From positions 77,678 through 141,677 of the forward strand of contig NZ_JAUNTN010000003.1 in NCBI RefSeq assembly GCF_030538695.1: a stretch of DNA of 64,000 nucleotides. The letters are read 5' to 3'. Every line of letters begins with the position of its first letter. Position 1 is the first letter of the stretch. The stretch comes from Paracoccus sp. (in: a-proteobacteria) (GTDB taxonomy: Bacteria; Pseudomonadota; Alphaproteobacteria; Rhodobacterales; Rhodobacteraceae). A program made the position numbers and the translations under genes. Under the pieces are notes generated by a model. It made no database searches, had not been told where the DNA came from, and saw only the letters and a list, made by a program, of their open reading frames with translations. Shown piece after piece: positions 50,401 through 58,313 of the stretch.

Positions 50401-50514
50401 ATTGCGGTTTTGGGCGGGATGATCACCTCGACCCTGATTGCCATTTTCATGGTGCCGGGTTTCTATGTGCTGGTGAAGCGGCTGTTCTCGCGGCAAAGCG
50501 CGGGGACGCCGTGA
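47410..50514 (+). CDS. RND efflux pump, HAE1/AcrB family
   Basis: A 1034-aa trimeric inner-membrane drug/proton antiporter. It has 12 membrane helices and two large periplasmic loops. The proton-relay pair Asp406-Asp407 lies in IGLLVDDAIVVVENVER. The N-terminus MGGFFISRPVFAWVLAIVTM, the QQYPDIAPP segment and the QGSSRITLTF segment are typical of AcrB/MexB/MexF. It exports hydrophobic toxic compounds; with aromatic catabolism on both sides, phenolic acids are a reasonable guess. No outer-membrane factor or TetR regulator is adjacent. It ends 3 bp from the convergent gene. Confidence 0.93.
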   Translation: MGGFFISRPVFAWVLAIVTMLAGVWALRVLPVQQYPDIAPPTVRISASYPGATAEAVQASVTRVIEDGMTGIDGLLYMESASSQGSSRITLTFAAHIDPLDAQSEVQTQVGQIERRLPDAVRQQGVNVTRSTSAFLMVATLMDSTGSYDSLQLADIVSSTVEGPVQRTPGVGGISVFGSGYAMRVWLDPLSLVRFQLTPADVVSAVQAQNTTVSVGSLGDQPAVQGQQFTATVTAQSQLRTVEQFQNILLKTEPDGGAVYLGDVARVEVGQESYRGGSRMNGLPAAGFGINLADGANAVDTSAAVQETLARLTPALPEGLGFQVAYDTSPFVERSIERVYHTLAEAAVLVVLILLIFLQTWRATLIPMVAVPVVLLGTLAVLYAAGFSINTLTLFALVLAIGLLVDDAIVVVENVERLMHDEGMRPFEATRQSMGEITGALIGIVVVLSAVFLPMAFFPGAAGVIYRQFSLTIIAAMVLSLAVAVILTPALCASLLRQRDSAPDFALARWFNRNLDRLRDGYGRAVEWLLPRPFLLVVMLLAIIAASWQVWGRLNASFLPQEDQGVLMVRINLTEGSTSQQTLSVVQQVEDYLRDHESRDVDSVMAALGFGFGGSSQGRAMLFVKLKPFEERLTPERAAGAIAQRGNDAFRDNRAGRVSFQQPPTVRGLGNQAGFSMYLVDYADSGVDALRAASDQLVQIAGDNPLTSGVDNGNNADEPALKINIDQQKAESLGISLAGVNAMLSTVFSGTEVNDFTLGSSLRPVIVQADAPFRMQPDDIGKWYARNSGGEMVPFTAFMTTSWEPVAPSLARFDGTPALSMSGEPGQGASSGQAMDAIQAMVAEMPGGYGVAWTGISYQERQSGDQAPMLYALSMLIVFLALAALYESWSVPFAVMLSVPVGVLGALLAAWALGQSDDVYFKVGILTTIGLSARNAILIVEFAETLYAGGMDLHRAAVQAARQRLRPILMTTLTFMFGVLPLAIATGAGAKAQNAIGIAVLGGMITSTLIAIFMVPGFYVLVKRLFSRQSAGTP

Positions 50515-50517
50515 CGA

Positions 50518-51264
50518 TCAGCGCAGCGCGTCGGGCAGGTCAGCCTCGGTCAGGTCGTGATCGACCATAAAGGCGGCGATGTCATCTGCGGTTGGTCTGC
50601 GTCCCTCGGTTGCTGCGAACCCGGCGTGCCAGTCCAGGATGTCCTGATGGCTCAGGCGTGTGGGTGTCAGGCCCATCATGCGGAAGCCGTCGGCCAGCAT
50701 GTTGCCGCGCCCTTCCATCAGCGCCAGTGAGCCGGCAGCCAGTGCGGTGTGCAGCGGCTGCACCGGGAACGGGTTGTCGGGTCGTGCAATGACCGGCAGC
50801 GGGGACAGATAGCCCGCCTGATCCGAAACCCCCATGCCCGTCCGCACCAGCCGCGCCCCCGGTATGGTCGCGCAGAGCGACTGGGCGTAAAGAAACCCAA
50901 GGTCGTGCAGGAATGCCCAAAACCGGGGGCGCAATCCGGTTGTTTTTTCCGGCTCGGCGCTGGTTTCGGCGATGCTGGCCAGCAGGTTTTCGACCTGTTG
51001 CCAGTCTTGCGGGGTGGGGCGTGGGGTCAGGCCATGTGTGGTCAGAAACCGCTGCGCCGCGCTGGCCCGGTCAGACGCCATGGCGACAAGCTGATCGGAA
51101 ACCGTCAAAGCCTGACGGCGGGGCATGTCCTCGACCATCACCGGATCACCCGGCAGGGTCAGCGGCAGCCAGTCGCCGTAATCGACCCGGTAGCGCCCCT
51201 GCTCATGCAGCGCATCCGAAAACCGGGGACCGGCCACGCGCCGCCGTTTCAGCCAGTTCAGCAT
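50518..51264 (-). CDS. candidate immunity protein for the upstream effector-like gene
   Basis: A 248-aa soluble protein without signal peptide or membrane helix; I do not recognise a named family. It starts at ATG 51264, only 7 bp behind the stop of the effector-like gene, so the two are clearly one unit. The stretch TTGLRPRFWAFLHDLGFLYAQSLCATIPGARLV followed by a core around NPFPVQPLHTALAAGSLALMEG has the look of SUKH/DUF-type immunity proteins and other compact cytosolic binders, though this is an impression. A cytosolic inhibitor fits a partner that acts on DNA or RNA in the cytoplasm. The open frame extends upstream to 51501 inside the neighbour, without a start signal. Confidence 0.5.
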   Translation of the reverse strand: MLNWLKRRRVAGPRFSDALHEQGRYRVDYGDWLPLTLPGDPVMVEDMPRRQALTVSDQLVAMASDRASAAQRFLTTHGLTPRPTPQDWQQVENLLASIAETSAEPEKTTGLRPRFWAFLHDLGFLYAQSLCATIPGARLVRTGMGVSDQAGYLSPLPVIARPDNPFPVQPLHTALAAGSLALMEGRGNMLADGFRMMGLTPTRLSHQDILDWHAGFAATEGRRPTADDIAAFMVDHDLTEADLPDALR

Positions 51265-51271
51265 GTGGCGC

Positions 51272-52384
51272 TCACCACAGTTTCCCCAGTTTTTCGCCAA
51301 GGGTCGAGCCGCCGATCGCGCCCGCAATCCCGCCGATGATTCCGCCTGCGACGGCACCCACCGCAGCCCCTGCCGGGCCACCAAGCGCACCGGCCAAGGC
51401 CCCGATCTTGGCTCCTGCGGCGGCACCGCCTGCTGCGCCTGCCCAACCGCCAGCCGAGGCCGCAACGGCAGTTTTCGTGTTGCTGCCGAACTTGCCACCA
51501 TCGGCCTTGACCGCGCTGCCGATCAGCACCGTATCAACCACCAGTCCGACCGGAATTGCCACCTTGCCCGCGCCGCGCAGCACCTTGCTGGTGACAGAGC
51601 TGGCCTGCACGGCCTTCATCGTCGAAGGCTTTGCCGAAATATCGGGCCGATAGCTGCTGTTGATATGTCCACCCGACCGCGCCGCCGCCGTGTTCAGCCG
51701 CGAGGTTGCCTTGGCGTTCGGGCCTTTTGCGCCTGTGACCGGATTATCTGCAAAGACATATTCCATTTTGCGGGCGGCGTTTGCAGCCTTTTCGTCCAGC
51801 CGCACCTGCCCCGAGCTTACGCTTCTGCCCGCCTTGATCTCGGTGTCGATCTGTGTGCCGGGCAGGTGTCCGGGGCGGCTCACGTCCATCACGCGGCCAT
51901 CGGCCCGTTTGGCCTCGAAGCTGATCTGAGAGGGCCGCAGCCCTTCTTTCGTGGCGGTCGTGCGGCCATAATTGACGGTCGCCTGACTGCTCGCCATGCT
52001 GTTGCGGGCAAAATAACCGCGCCTGTCCTGACGCGAAAAATCGTCGATGCTGTAATTGTTATGGCGGGTCGTCCGGCTGGTATAGGCGCGGTCGGCAAGG
52101 GTGCTGCCCGGCGCGATGGCACCAAAGCGCATCTCGCCGCCAATTTTCAGCGCCCGGTTGCCGACGCCGATTTCACCATACATAGCGGCGCGATAGCCGG
52201 TCGTCGCCTTGGCCGCGTCGCCTGTGATGCCGCCGATCTGATTCGCCGCGCGTTGCAAGGCGCTGCGGTCGATATTCGTCAGCAGCTTCCGGCCCGCTGT
52301 GGGCGGTGTCAATCCCTTGGTCCGGTGGGGCTGCAAAGCTGCGGCCCCGCGCCGTGCGGCTGTTACATTCGGAGCAATGCCCAT
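51272..52384 (-). CDS. candidate toxic effector with possible PD-(D/E)xK motif and glycine-zipper tail
   Basis: A 370-aa protein of no recognised family, from ATG 52384 with AGGGAAGG upstream. Residues 1-150 are polar and Ala/Gly/Thr/Arg-rich with no signal peptide. Residues 160-215 contain D167, the E182-I-K184 triplet, then Q193 and D197, an arrangement like the active site of restriction-endonuclease-fold toxins. Residues 272-292 form one hydrophobic helix. Residues 309-360 are an extreme GxxxG glycine zipper (GWAGAAGGAAAGAKIGALAG onward), as seen at the end of many secreted effectors and pore-formers. A 248-aa gene follows at once. A toxin-immunity pair is inferred from these traits; no secretion genes are in the window. 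Confidence 0.5.
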   Translation of the reverse strand: MGIAPNVTAARRGAAALQPHRTKGLTPPTAGRKLLTNIDRSALQRAANQIGGITGDAAKATTGYRAAMYGEIGVGNRALKIGGEMRFGAIAPGSTLADRAYTSRTTRHNNYSIDDFSRQDRRGYFARNSMASSQATVNYGRTTATKEGLRPSQISFEAKRADGRVMDVSRPGHLPGTQIDTEIKAGRSVSSGQVRLDEKAANAARKMEYVFADNPVTGAKGPNAKATSRLNTAAARSGGHINSSYRPDISAKPSTMKAVQASSVTSKVLRGAGKVAIPVGLVVDTVLIGSAVKADGGKFGSNTKTAVAASAGGWAGAAGGAAAGAKIGALAGALGGPAGAAVGAVAGGIIGGIAGAIGGSTLGEKLGKLW

Positions 52385-52424
52385 GGCTGCCTTCCCTGAA
52401 AGATCGTGACCCGGAAAGGTTAGG

Positions 52425-52453
52425 GGGGCATTGTAACAGCTTTACAACGCCCC
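52425..52453. terminator. long imperfect hairpin before the effector-like gene
   Basis: GGGGC (52425-52429) plus TTGTAA (52431-52436) pair with TTACAA (52442-52447) plus GCCCC (52449-52453), with one mismatch and a 5-base loop CAGCT. It lies 30 bp after the stop of the acyl-CoA dehydrogenase operon and 41 bp before the effector-like ATG. It could end the former or act as an operator for the latter. Confidence 0.5.
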
Positions 52454-52482
52454 TCGCTCGTCGGTGGAAACTTGCCGGTCGT

Positions 52483-53925
52483 TTATCCGGCCATCAGCCC
52501 CGCCATCGCCGCATCCAGCGCCAGCCGCGCGGTCAGTTCCATGAAGTCATGCGCCTGATCCGATGTGTCGTTCAGCGACGCCAGCCGCGCCACCTCGGCC
52601 TGCCACGGGGCGGCGTCGATGCCGTTCGCGGTCAGAAAGGCCGCAAAGGCGCGCGCGCCTGCGCCGCCGTTCAGGGTGATCCCCCGGCTGGCTGTGGCGC
52701 GGGCATGGATGCCGTTCGCGCCTTCGTAGATCGCGCAAATGCGGGCGTCACGCCAGTTCTGTTCGGCCCCATATTCGCGCAGATAGCCGTATCCGCCCAT
52801 CACCTGAATCGCCAGATCGGCGGCGCGAATGCCCCCCTCGGTGCAGGCGTATTTGCACACGGGCGTCATAAACTCGACGAAATCCATGTCGCCTGCCTCA
52901 ATCGCGGCAAGTGTCAGGTGGCACAGATGCCGCCCCGCGCGGGCGAGCCGGTCACATTCCGCGATCATCCGCGCCACATCGGAGTGCTGGTCGATGGTGA
53001 CGGGCTGACCATCCGGCCCGCGCCCCTGCCGCCGGTCGGCGGCATAGCGCCGGGCCAGATCGGCGGCCCGCGCCGCATGGGCCACGCCCTGCAAGGCCAC
53101 GTCCAGCCGCGCGTGGTTCATCATCGCAAACATTGCGCGAAGGCCGCCGCCTTCGGTCCCGATCAGTTCCGCCCGTGCGCCGTCAAAGGCAAGCTGACAA
53201 GTGGGCGAGGCGTGAAGGCCCATCTTTTCCTCGATCCGGGTCACGCTGACGCCGCCCCATTCGGACAGGCTCAGGAACAGCGACAGGCCCTTGACCCCCT
53301 CGCCCCCCGAACGGGCCAGCACCAGATGCAGGATGCCCGCCGACATGTCCTGATCCCCGCCCGAGATGAAGATCTTTTCCCCGTTGATCCGCCAGTGGTC
53401 GCCCTCGGGCGTGGCTTTGGTGCGGATCGCGGCCAGGTCGGACCCCGCGCCCGGTTCGCTCAGCGCCATCGTCGCCAGCAACTCGCCCGAGGCCAGACGC
53501 GGGATCAGCCGTGCCTGCTGGTCGGGGGTGCCGAAATGGGTCAGCACCTCGACCGCGCCGGGAACAAGCGACGTGACCATTTGCAGCGAATGGTTCGCGC
53601 CGCTGAAAATCTCGGACACGCCCGCATTGGTCAGCGGGTCAAGGCCCATCCCGCCGAACGCTTCGGGCGCGCGAAGGCCCTGCCAGCCGCCTTCGGCAAG
53701 TTGGGCATAGGCCGCGCCAAAGCCATCGGGCATCCGCACCCGGCCGCCGTCAAGCCGGCAGCCCTGCACGTCGCCGGTTTCGTCCAAAGGCCCAATCACG
53801 CCTTCGGCAAAACCGGCGAAATGACCAATGATTTCGGCTGCGGTGTCGGCGTCCCAGTCCAGACCCCGCGCGGCGATCCGCAGCGAGGTCAGGATGTCAT
53901 CCACCGGGGCGTGAAAGGCACTCAT
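52483..53925 (-). CDS. acyl-CoA dehydrogenase
   Basis: A 480-aa flavoprotein of the acyl-CoA dehydrogenase family. FAD/substrate motifs are TMALSEPGAGSDLAAIRTKA and QVMGGYGYLREYGAEQNWRDARICAIYEGANGIHARA, the latter near the usual catalytic-glutamate region. The length (480 rather than about 390) and the C-terminal extension fit the longer PF12806-type members. The ATG overlaps the feruloyl esterase stop, so it ends the hydroxycinnamate operon. It could desaturate dihydro-phenylpropanoid (phenylpropionyl) CoA esters so that they enter the same route. That role is an inference from position. Confidence 0.88.
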   Translation of the reverse strand: MSAFHAPVDDILTSLRIAARGLDWDADTAAEIIGHFAGFAEGVIGPLDETGDVQGCRLDGGRVRMPDGFGAAYAQLAEGGWQGLRAPEAFGGMGLDPLTNAGVSEIFSGANHSLQMVTSLVPGAVEVLTHFGTPDQQARLIPRLASGELLATMALSEPGAGSDLAAIRTKATPEGDHWRINGEKIFISGGDQDMSAGILHLVLARSGGEGVKGLSLFLSLSEWGGVSVTRIEEKMGLHASPTCQLAFDGARAELIGTEGGGLRAMFAMMNHARLDVALQGVAHAARAADLARRYAADRRQGRGPDGQPVTIDQHSDVARMIAECDRLARAGRHLCHLTLAAIEAGDMDFVEFMTPVCKYACTEGGIRAADLAIQVMGGYGYLREYGAEQNWRDARICAIYEGANGIHARATASRGITLNGGAGARAFAAFLTANGIDAAPWQAEVARLASLNDTSDQAHDFMELTARLALDAAMAGLMAG

Positions 53926-55553
53926 GGCGCACACGCAAAACTGGCCGCATCCGCCACATCGCCGCCCTGATAACGGGCGACCAGCGGTGCGGGGCAAAGC
54001 GGGCGGGTGGCACCGCGCAGCGCCTCTGGCGCGGCGTCGTTGTCAGAGCGGACGGTGGCAGTGACGGGTTCGGGCGTGGTGCCGCCCTCGACCCATGCGA
54101 CCAGCGGCGTCAGCAGGTCGAACGCATCCGCTGCCGGGCCTTTGTCGCAATGGGTCATGCCGGGCACCGGGTAGAATTGCGCGAAGTCCTGCGCCTCGCC
54201 CATGTTGTCATTCAGCCGCGCGAACCAGCGGGCGGTGTCATTGACCGAAAATACCGGGTCAGCAACGCCGTGATAAATCATCATCTTGCCGCCCGCATCG
54301 CGGAAAGCCGTCAGGTCCGGGTTATCGGCACCGGGCGGCTGCATCACCTGCATGGGCGATTCCGGATAGGCGTCGCTGGTGGCGTCGATCTGCCCTGCCT
54401 GCGTCGTCAGGTCGAAGCTGCGCAGATAGGCCAGCAGATCGGTGGGGGTTCCGCTCACTTCGGTTGGCGGGGTGGTAAACACCTGCGCCAGCGAGGATGC
54501 CCCCATCACGGCAATGATCGGCATCCGGTCCCAGTTCGGATTGCCCGATTCCAGCTTCCAAGTCCGCCAGTTCGGCGCGCCGATCCCCGCATCCCATGAC
54601 CAATCGCTGTAAAGCGGGCCATCTGCGCCTTGCGGCCCTTCGTGGATGGCAACCAGCGCCGTGACCTGCGCCGCCGACAGGCAGGCGGTATTCTGACCCT
54701 CGGCGCATTGCAGCGTGGTCACGTCAAACGCCTGCTGACAGGCGGCGGTGTCATGGCTGATCCCGTCCGCCAGCCCGTCCAGAGCATCGCATTTCGCCAG
54801 AATCGCATCGGCCACCAGCGTCAGATCCTCGGTCGAGAACGCTTGCCTGATGTCCTCGTTCACCGCGCTGAACGCCTGCACATCATGCGCATGTTGCAGC
54901 GCGGAACGCGGCAGGTTGAAGCCGGGCGCACCCAGCAAAAGCCCGTCGAACGCCTCGGGCATACGGCTGGCGGCGACCATGGCGTGACGGCCGCCGTTGG
55001 AACAGCCGATGCCGTAATTATGCCCAATTTCGCGCCCGTAATAGGCCGCGACCATCTGTTCGGCCACGGGTTGCAGGGTGGCGACGGCCTTGTAGCCATA
55101 CATCTGCCGCGCCTCGAAATCCGCACCAAAGGCCGCGCCGCCAGCGATGCCACGATCAGGCCGCGCCGCGCCGTCATGCCCCGCGTCCGAGCTGATAACC
55201 GCAAAGCCGCGCGCCAGCGGCGAGCGATCCCCGGTCCCGGCCTGAAGCGCACCGGTGGCAGGGCGCACCTGACCGTCATTGCCGCCGTTGAACTGGTGAA
55301 CGAAATCGCCGTTCCAGTCATCGGGCAGGGCCAGCTCAAAAGACAGCGCGTAATCCTGCCCGTCGCTGCCGGTCCGTTCGGCCATGAGGCCCCGAATACG
55401 GCATTGCGCAACCGGGCTGTCCTCGCCCGCAGGGACGGCGGCAACCTCGGTGAAGGTCACGCCTTTCAGGCCCAGTGCCTCGGGCGTCGGCCCGTCGCAG
55501 GTCAGCGCGGCGGCGGGGGTGGCGGTCAGCAGCAAAATGGCAAGCGTTTTCAT
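53922..55553 (-). CDS. secreted tannase/feruloyl esterase
   Basis: A 543-aa alpha/beta hydrolase of the tannase family with a short signal peptide (cut after ATPAAA). The nucleophile elbow GCSNGG (183-188, Ser185), the acid in GVADPVFS and the histidine in GMTHC are visible. The flanking cysteines (one in the elbow, one after the histidine) form the disulfide typical of this family. It would cut ferulate or related acids from plant esters in the periplasm or outside. It is coupled by ATGA overlaps to the acyl-CoA dehydrogenase and the amidohydrolase. Confidence 0.88.
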   Translation of the reverse strand: MKTLAILLLTATPAAALTCDGPTPEALGLKGVTFTEVAAVPAGEDSPVAQCRIRGLMAERTGSDGQDYALSFELALPDDWNGDFVHQFNGGNDGQVRPATGALQAGTGDRSPLARGFAVISSDAGHDGAARPDRGIAGGAAFGADFEARQMYGYKAVATLQPVAEQMVAAYYGREIGHNYGIGCSNGGRHAMVAASRMPEAFDGLLLGAPGFNLPRSALQHAHDVQAFSAVNEDIRQAFSTEDLTLVADAILAKCDALDGLADGISHDTAACQQAFDVTTLQCAEGQNTACLSAAQVTALVAIHEGPQGADGPLYSDWSWDAGIGAPNWRTWKLESGNPNWDRMPIIAVMGASSLAQVFTTPPTEVSGTPTDLLAYLRSFDLTTQAGQIDATSDAYPESPMQVMQPPGADNPDLTAFRDAGGKMMIYHGVADPVFSVNDTARWFARLNDNMGEAQDFAQFYPVPGMTHCDKGPAADAFDLLTPLVAWVEGGTTPEPVTATVRSDNDAAPEALRGATRPLCPAPLVARYQGGDVADAASFACAP

Positions 55554-56425
55554 TGTGACACCCCCAGCAGACGCATCGCGTTTTCTTTCAGGATCAGCGG
55601 CCTGACCTCATCGCGGAACTCGGCCTTGTCAAAGGCGTCAAGCCATTTTTCCGGCGAGATCATCGGCCAGTCCGAGCCGAACAGCATCTTTTTGCGCAGC
55701 ATCGTGTTGGCATATTGGATCAGGATTTTCGGGAAATATTTCGGCGACCAGCCCGACAGGTCGATATAGACGTTGGGCTTGTGCTGCGCGACGGCTAACG
55801 CCTCTTCCTGCCACGGAAAAGAGGGATGCGCCGCGACGATATTCATGTCGGGGAAATCGACCGCCACATCATCGAGATAGATCGGGTTCGAGAACTTCAG
55901 CCGCATCCCGTTGCCGCCGCGCATCCCCGATCCGACGCCGGTCTGCCCGGTATGGAACAGCGCCACGCAGCCATGTTCGGCCAGCACCTCATAGAAGGGA
56001 TAGGCCATGCGGTCGTTCGGATAGAACCCCTGCATCGTCGGGTGAAACTTGAAGCCCTTGATGCCGTGATCCTCGATCAGGCGGCGCGCCTCGCGCACGG
56101 CCATCTTGCCCTTCCACGGGTCGATCGAGGCAAAGGGGATCAGGATGTCGTCATGCTTGGCGACCTCCTCCAGCACCTGATCGTTGGAATAGCGGCGGTA
56201 GCCGGTTTCGCGTTCGGCATCGACGGGAAAGATCACCGCCGCGATGTTCTGTTCGCGGAAATGCGCGGCGGTCTGTTCGATGGTCGGCGGATGCGACCAC
56301 GGCGCGCCGAAATATTGGGCCATGGTCGATTGCAGGTCGTCATAGCCGTCATCGGCATGACAGCCGCAGGGTTCTTCGGCATGGGTGTGGAAATCAATCG
56401 CGCGGATTTTGGAAAAATCGACCAT
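55550..56425 (-). CDS. amidohydrolase (ACMSD-like TIM barrel) of the hydroxycinnamate operon
   Basis: A 291-aa metal-dependent hydrolase/decarboxylase of the amidohydrolase-2 group. The metal motif HTH is in IRAIDFHTHAEEPCG (His13, His15), later ligands are in GFKFHPTMQGF and VAAHPSFPW, and the final aspartate is in LFGSDWPMISPEKW. Relatives decarboxylate or cleave carbon-carbon bonds in aromatic acids. Lying between feruloyl-CoA synthase and the esterase, it may carry out the step that releases the C6-C1 acid after side-chain oxidation, since no thiolase gene is present. This function is a proposal. Confidence 0.8.
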   Translation of the reverse strand: MVDFSKIRAIDFHTHAEEPCGCHADDGYDDLQSTMAQYFGAPWSHPPTIEQTAAHFREQNIAAVIFPVDAERETGYRRYSNDQVLEEVAKHDDILIPFASIDPWKGKMAVREARRLIEDHGIKGFKFHPTMQGFYPNDRMAYPFYEVLAEHGCVALFHTGQTGVGSGMRGGNGMRLKFSNPIYLDDVAVDFPDMNIVAAHPSFPWQEEALAVAQHKPNVYIDLSGWSPKYFPKILIQYANTMLRKKMLFGSDWPMISPEKWLDAFDKAEFRDEVRPLILKENAMRLLGVSQ

Positions 56426-56434
56426 GTCAGCCCC

Positions 56435-58303
56435 CTATACCCGGATCAGCGCCGGGTCTTCGTTGTCGTAAAGCCGTTCCAACAGATCGGCGCGGCGGGT
56501 GAGGATCTTTTTGATGTTCAGCGAGCCTTTGTCGGTGATCTCCTGCCCCTCGACCGAAGGCGGCTCGGACAGGATCAGGGCGCGGGTGATGCGCTTGGCC
56601 GAGCCGGTGACGCCCGCATTCATCGCGCGCAGGCGGTTCTCGACCTCGATCTTCAGCCGGTCGTCGGTGATGGCCCCGCGTGTGTCGGGCAGGGCGGTGC
56701 CGGGGAGGGGAAAGACGAACAGCCCGACCTCGCCCCGGTCATGGCCACAGATCACCACGTCCTGCGCGATGCCGGCCAGCTCCTTCAGCACCGCCATGCG
56801 CAAATTGCCGGCCTGAACCCAGGTGCCGGTGTCCAGCTTGAAATCCTCGGACACGCGGCCGTCAAAGATCAGGCCGTGGTTCATGTTGCCTTCGTCCACA
56901 AAGCGCACCGCGTCGCCGGTGATGAAAAAGCCCTCGTCGTCAAAGGCGGCAGCGGTCTTTTCGGGGTCGTCGAAATAGCCCGGCATGACATTCGGTCCGC
57001 GCACCCGGATCTCGCAGCGCATATCGGCGTCGGGGATCAGTTTCAGCTCCACCCCCGGCAGCGGCACACCGATCACGCCCGAGCGCCCGATGGGTTCGTG
57101 GACCATCACGCAGGCGGGCGCGGTCTCGGTCAGTCCCCAGCTTGAGGCCATCATCGGCAAGCCGCCGCGCACGTCGATCATGGCGCGTTCCAGCTTGTCC
57201 CAGACATCCTGCGGCAAGGACGCGCCCGCATAGAACAGCAGGTCGATGTCGCGCAGCAGCCGGTGGCGCAGGGCTGCGTCTTCCGACATCGCCTCGGCCA
57301 CCATCGCGTAGCCTACCGGCACGTTGAAGGCCAATGTCCCCGGATAGGCGTCCCGGTTGGCCAGCGTGTCCTTGAAGCCGCGCGCCGTCGGCTTGCCGCT
57401 GTCGATATGCAGCGTGCCGCCGTTCGACAGCATCATGTTGACGTTATGCGTGCCGCCAAAGACGTGGTTCCATGGCAGCCAGTCGGTGATCCGGGGCGGC
57501 GTGTCGGCCAGATAGGGCATGACCGCGCCCATCTGCACCTGATTGACGCACATCATCCGATGCGTGGTCAGCACGCCCTTTGGGTCCGAGGACGACCCCG
57601 AGGTGAACATGATCTTCGCCAGCGTATCCGGCCCGACACTCGCATGAACCGCGTCGAGATCGGGGTGCAGATCATGGTTCAGGAAATCGACCATATCGGT
57701 CAGGGGACGCCCTAGCCCTGCTGGGCGTGAGGTGACCAGCTCGACCCCCTCCAGTTCGGGCAGTTGCAGCGCGCTGCCATAGCGGGCCGCGTCATCGGCA
57801 AAGGCCATGCGCGGGCGGGTCTTCTCCAGCACATAGATCAGGCGGGGATGCGCCTCGGGGATCAGGGCGTATTGTTCGGCCAAGGGGATCACTGGCACGC
57901 CGATATATTGCGCGGCCAAGGACAGGATCAGGTGATCGACGCTGTTGCCCGAGATGATGGCGATGCGGTCATCCGCCCCCATCCCCCGCGCCAGCAGGGC
58001 CGAGGCCGTGCGCCGCACGAAGCGCAACAGGTCGGCATAGGTGACATTGCGCCAGCCCGGCCCCTCACGTTCAGCCACGGCCACGCGATAGGGGGCTTTG
58101 TCGGCCCAATGATGCAGCCACGCGCCGGTGTTCGGGACGTGACCCGGCAGCGGGATGCGGGATCGCAGCAGGATGGTGCCATCGGCGCGGTCTTCGCGCT
58201 TGACCGAATGGGGGACATAGCGGGTGACGGTATGCGCCTTGGCCCATGCGGCCCGTTCGTGGAAATTGTCGGGCGTGGTGACGGGGATGTCGATGTGATC
58301 CAT
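56435..58303 (-). CDS. fcs: feruloyl-CoA synthase
   Basis: A 622-aa AMP-forming CoA ligase from ATG 58303 (site GAGGGG). It belongs to the feruloyl-CoA synthetase branch. The P-loop reads TSGSSSDPKGVLTTHRMMCVN, followed by the WLPWNHVFGGTHNVNMML and SSWGLTETAPACVMVHEP blocks. The C-terminal part (DKGSLNIKKILTRRADLLERLY) is typical of that branch and differs from ordinary AMP-ligases. It activates ferulate, p-coumarate or caffeate to the CoA ester in the cytoplasm. It lies between the crotonase and the amidohydrolase. Confidence 0.9.
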   Translation of the reverse strand: MDHIDIPVTTPDNFHERAAWAKAHTVTRYVPHSVKREDRADGTILLRSRIPLPGHVPNTGAWLHHWADKAPYRVAVAEREGPGWRNVTYADLLRFVRRTASALLARGMGADDRIAIISGNSVDHLILSLAAQYIGVPVIPLAEQYALIPEAHPRLIYVLEKTRPRMAFADDAARYGSALQLPELEGVELVTSRPAGLGRPLTDMVDFLNHDLHPDLDAVHASVGPDTLAKIMFTSGSSSDPKGVLTTHRMMCVNQVQMGAVMPYLADTPPRITDWLPWNHVFGGTHNVNMMLSNGGTLHIDSGKPTARGFKDTLANRDAYPGTLAFNVPVGYAMVAEAMSEDAALRHRLLRDIDLLFYAGASLPQDVWDKLERAMIDVRGGLPMMASSWGLTETAPACVMVHEPIGRSGVIGVPLPGVELKLIPDADMRCEIRVRGPNVMPGYFDDPEKTAAAFDDEGFFITGDAVRFVDEGNMNHGLIFDGRVSEDFKLDTGTWVQAGNLRMAVLKELAGIAQDVVICGHDRGEVGLFVFPLPGTALPDTRGAITDDRLKIEVENRLRAMNAGVTGSAKRITRALILSEPPSVEGQEITDKGSLNIKKILTRRADLLERLYDNEDPALIRV

Positions 58304-58313
58304 GGCGGCCCCT

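Noticed and set aside
51272..52384. The effector-like protein as a plain glycine-zipper outer-membrane protein
   Set aside because: It has no signal peptide, and the zipper is preceded by a large polar region with clustered acidic/lysine residues and followed by a partner gene; still possible, but less likely.
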